Assembly: GCA_003670425.1 (NCBI GenBank) | Contig: QWRL01000101.1 | Coordinates: 1-8,043 of the forward strand | Length of the DNA stretch: 8,043 bases | Reading direction: 5' to 3' | DNA from: Chloroflexota bacterium | Lineage (GTDB): Bacteria > Chloroflexota > Anaerolineae > Anaerolineales > UBA11657 | Shown: positions 7,165 to 8,043 of the stretch, piece after piece | How the letters are laid out: each line of letters opens with the position of its first letter | How positions within the stretch are numbered: the stretch's first letter is position 1 | Notes under the pieces: model-generated | The model's database searches: none | The model's input: only the letters and a program-made list of their open reading frames with translations | What the model was told of the DNA's origin: nothing | Made by a program: the position numbers and the translations under genes

Positions 7165-7203
7165 GGTGGCGCATTTACGGCACGCGCATTTCTACTGCAG
7201 GCG
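7165..7203 (+). repeat. 39-base direct repeat, copy 2
   Basis: Same orientation as 6529-6567, differing at three positions: one T/C change and a two-base GA/AT change. This copy contains an internal duplication, with GCGCATTT at 7169-7176 and again at 7184-7191 (period 15). It is preceded by tandem GTGGCGC words at 7158-7164 and 7166-7172. It lies 29 bases after the stop of the 155-residue gene and about 130 bases before ATG 7333. Confidence 0.85.
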
Positions 7204-7230
7204 GATGGGGCAGCGGACGCAAGCTGTACA

Positions 7231-7239
7231 TGTTATTCT
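7231..7239 (+). promoter_or_regulatory. Possible extended -10 promoter for the right-edge gene
   Basis: TGT followed by TATTCT forms an extended -10 (TGn plus four of six consensus bases). It lies about 95 bases before ATG 7333 and 27 bases after repeat copy 2. No -35 match is seen, which is tolerable for extended -10 promoters. The leader would include the inverted repeat at 7310-7326. Confidence 0.3.
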
Positions 7240-7309
7240 AATCTGGTGTACTTTTGCGCGGCTCGCAGCTGTCCAAACAATGCCATTAGAAATTATTCTC
7301 GTGCGGCAG

Positions 7310-7326
7310 AGTAGCACCACGCTACT
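7310..7326 (+). promoter_or_regulatory. Inverted repeat in front of the right-edge gene
   Basis: AGTAGC and GCTACT form a perfect 6-bp stem around the loop ACCAC and end six bases before ATG 7333. The hairpin occupies the place where a ribosome binding site would be expected, and none is visible. It could be an operator or a structure limiting translation, inferred only from position and symmetry. Confidence 0.35.
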
Positions 7327-7332
7327 ACTAAT

Positions 7333-8043
7333 ATGAAAACAATTAAAGTAGTGCAATGGCTGCCCTTTGCATTTTACTTATACCCAGTAATTGCGGGCTT
7401 TACGGTAATTTCAGAAACCCCAACAATTCTCGGGTTTTATTCAACCTCTTGGTTTGTCCTGAATATCGTCAATGTCTGCATATTTCCCGCTTTTTATTGG
7501 CTCTCAAAGAAAGAGCATCTGTTTGGAAAGTGTGCAGTACTGTTTCTGATTTGCGGCATCACGGTTGTGACACTGGCTAAAGACAGGATGCGGGCCCTGA
7601 CTGGTATTGAGTTGGTATGGCCGCTTATCCGGCTGTGTGCTGGATTTGCCTTGTTGGCAATTGGAATTGAACTCTTGCGGGCAAACAGAAAACGCTCGAT
7701 GCTACCTGTGTTCTTAGCTTCCATTGGATTGATTGCGTTTTCTGGAATTGATGTGGTGATGTATGGTTTGGAACGGTTCGCGAGCGTACCAGATCCAACT
7801 CTCGCCGAGCTTGCACCTGCACTTCAATTTTCGCTTGATGATGCAGGTTTGTATTTAACAGGCAATGCTCAAAATCGCGCATCGTCTAATTTAGACACTA
7901 CCGCCACAGATGCGTTGCTGCAAGATGTCGATAAGGGCAAAGTATCGATCTCGGTAGACGTGGAAATCCCCGCTGCCGATAGGGCTATTGCAGTAGGCAC
8001 CGCAAGTGGCCCGGCAGATCCGCCAAAGCCGTTAGCGGCTGCC
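7333..8043 (+). CDS. Membrane protein with exported domain, cut by window edge
   Basis: The frame from ATG 7333 stays open for 237 codons to the last base, so the 3' end is missing. An in-frame TAG at 7312 and no earlier start make 7333 the first possible start. The product begins MKTIKVVQWLPFAFYLYPVI. It has about five hydrophobic segments, near 8-26, 37-57, 65-82, 93-115 and 123-146. Basic clusters (SKKEH at 58-62, RANRKR at 116-121) place the N-terminus and those loops inside, so the part after 147 should be periplasmic. That part (LQFSLDDAGLYLTGNAQ at 164-180) is soluble and ends in a Pro/Ala-rich stretch, ADPPKPLAAA, which looks like a linker. The LxxDDxGLYLTGNA segment faintly recalls a BON-type domain, a weak guess. 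GC is about 48%, codon use differs from the left genes, and no ribosome site is seen. The function is unknown. Confidence 0.8.
   Translation, partial: MKTIKVVQWLPFAFYLYPVIAGFTVISETPTILGFYSTSWFVLNIVNVCIFPAFYWLSKKEHLFGKCAVLFLICGITVVTLAKDRMRALTGIELVWPLIRLCAGFALLAIGIELLRANRKRSMLPVFLASIGLIAFSGIDVVMYGLERFASVPDPTLAELAPALQFSLDDAGLYLTGNAQNRASSNLDTTATDALLQDVDKGKVSISVDVEIPAADRAIAVGTASGPADPPKPLAAA

Noticed and set aside
6529..7203. CRISPR array or transposon inverted ends
   Set aside because: Only two repeat copies, more than 600 bases apart, in direct rather than inverted orientation, with no transposase or cas-like gene between them.
6529..7240. The 155-residue gene as an integron cassette with attC-like sites
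   Set aside because: The small gene flanked by co-oriented repeats looks like a cassette. However, I found no GTTRRRY core with matching RYYYAAC and no internal symmetry typical of attC.

Overview
The window is a GC-rich bacterial segment, roughly mid-60s % GC over the first 6.5 kb by eye. It is densely coded and has strongly GC-biased third codon positions. The gene families (UMF1-type transporter, class III CoA-transferase, dimethylglycine-oxidase-like flavoenzyme) and the base usage suggest a member of the Pseudomonadota. I cannot fix the class or genus from the sequence alone.

Left part (1-4004, all + strand): three metabolic genes run head to tail. They encode a UMF1/Atg22-like major facilitator transporter (109-1602), an amidohydrolase-2-type TIM-barrel metal hydrolase (1667-2701) and a class III (CaiB/BaiF) CoA-transferase (about 2781-4004). 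Gaps are 64 and 79 bases, each holding a small inverted repeat. The three could be one transcription unit for uptake, hydrolysis and CoA activation of a small organic acid or amide, but no substrate can be read from the sequence.

Middle (4031-6484, - strand): a two-domain FAD enzyme fused to a GcvT-like folate domain, very like bacterial dimethylglycine oxidase/dehydrogenase. It keeps the covalent-FAD histidine, the active-site His and Tyr, and the folate-side Asp. It converges on the CoA-transferase with a 26-base gap that holds a compact hairpin. The likely role is oxidative N-demethylation of a methylated glycine, delivering one-carbon units to tetrahydrofolate.

Right part (6488-8043, + strand): the character changes. 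A 155-residue four-helix membrane protein (6668-7135, about 57% GC) lies between two near-identical 39-base direct repeats (6529-6567 and 7165-7203, 36 of 39 identical). A further reading frame starts at ATG 7333 and stays open to the right edge. It encodes at least 237 residues: about five membrane helices, then an exported domain cut off by the window end. Its GC is only about 48% (hand count over 7381-8040), clearly unlike the metabolic genes. The shared repeat in front of two membrane-protein genes, with the composition shift, is the least explained signal here. I see no rRNA, tRNA, CRISPR array, transposase or recognisable defence system.
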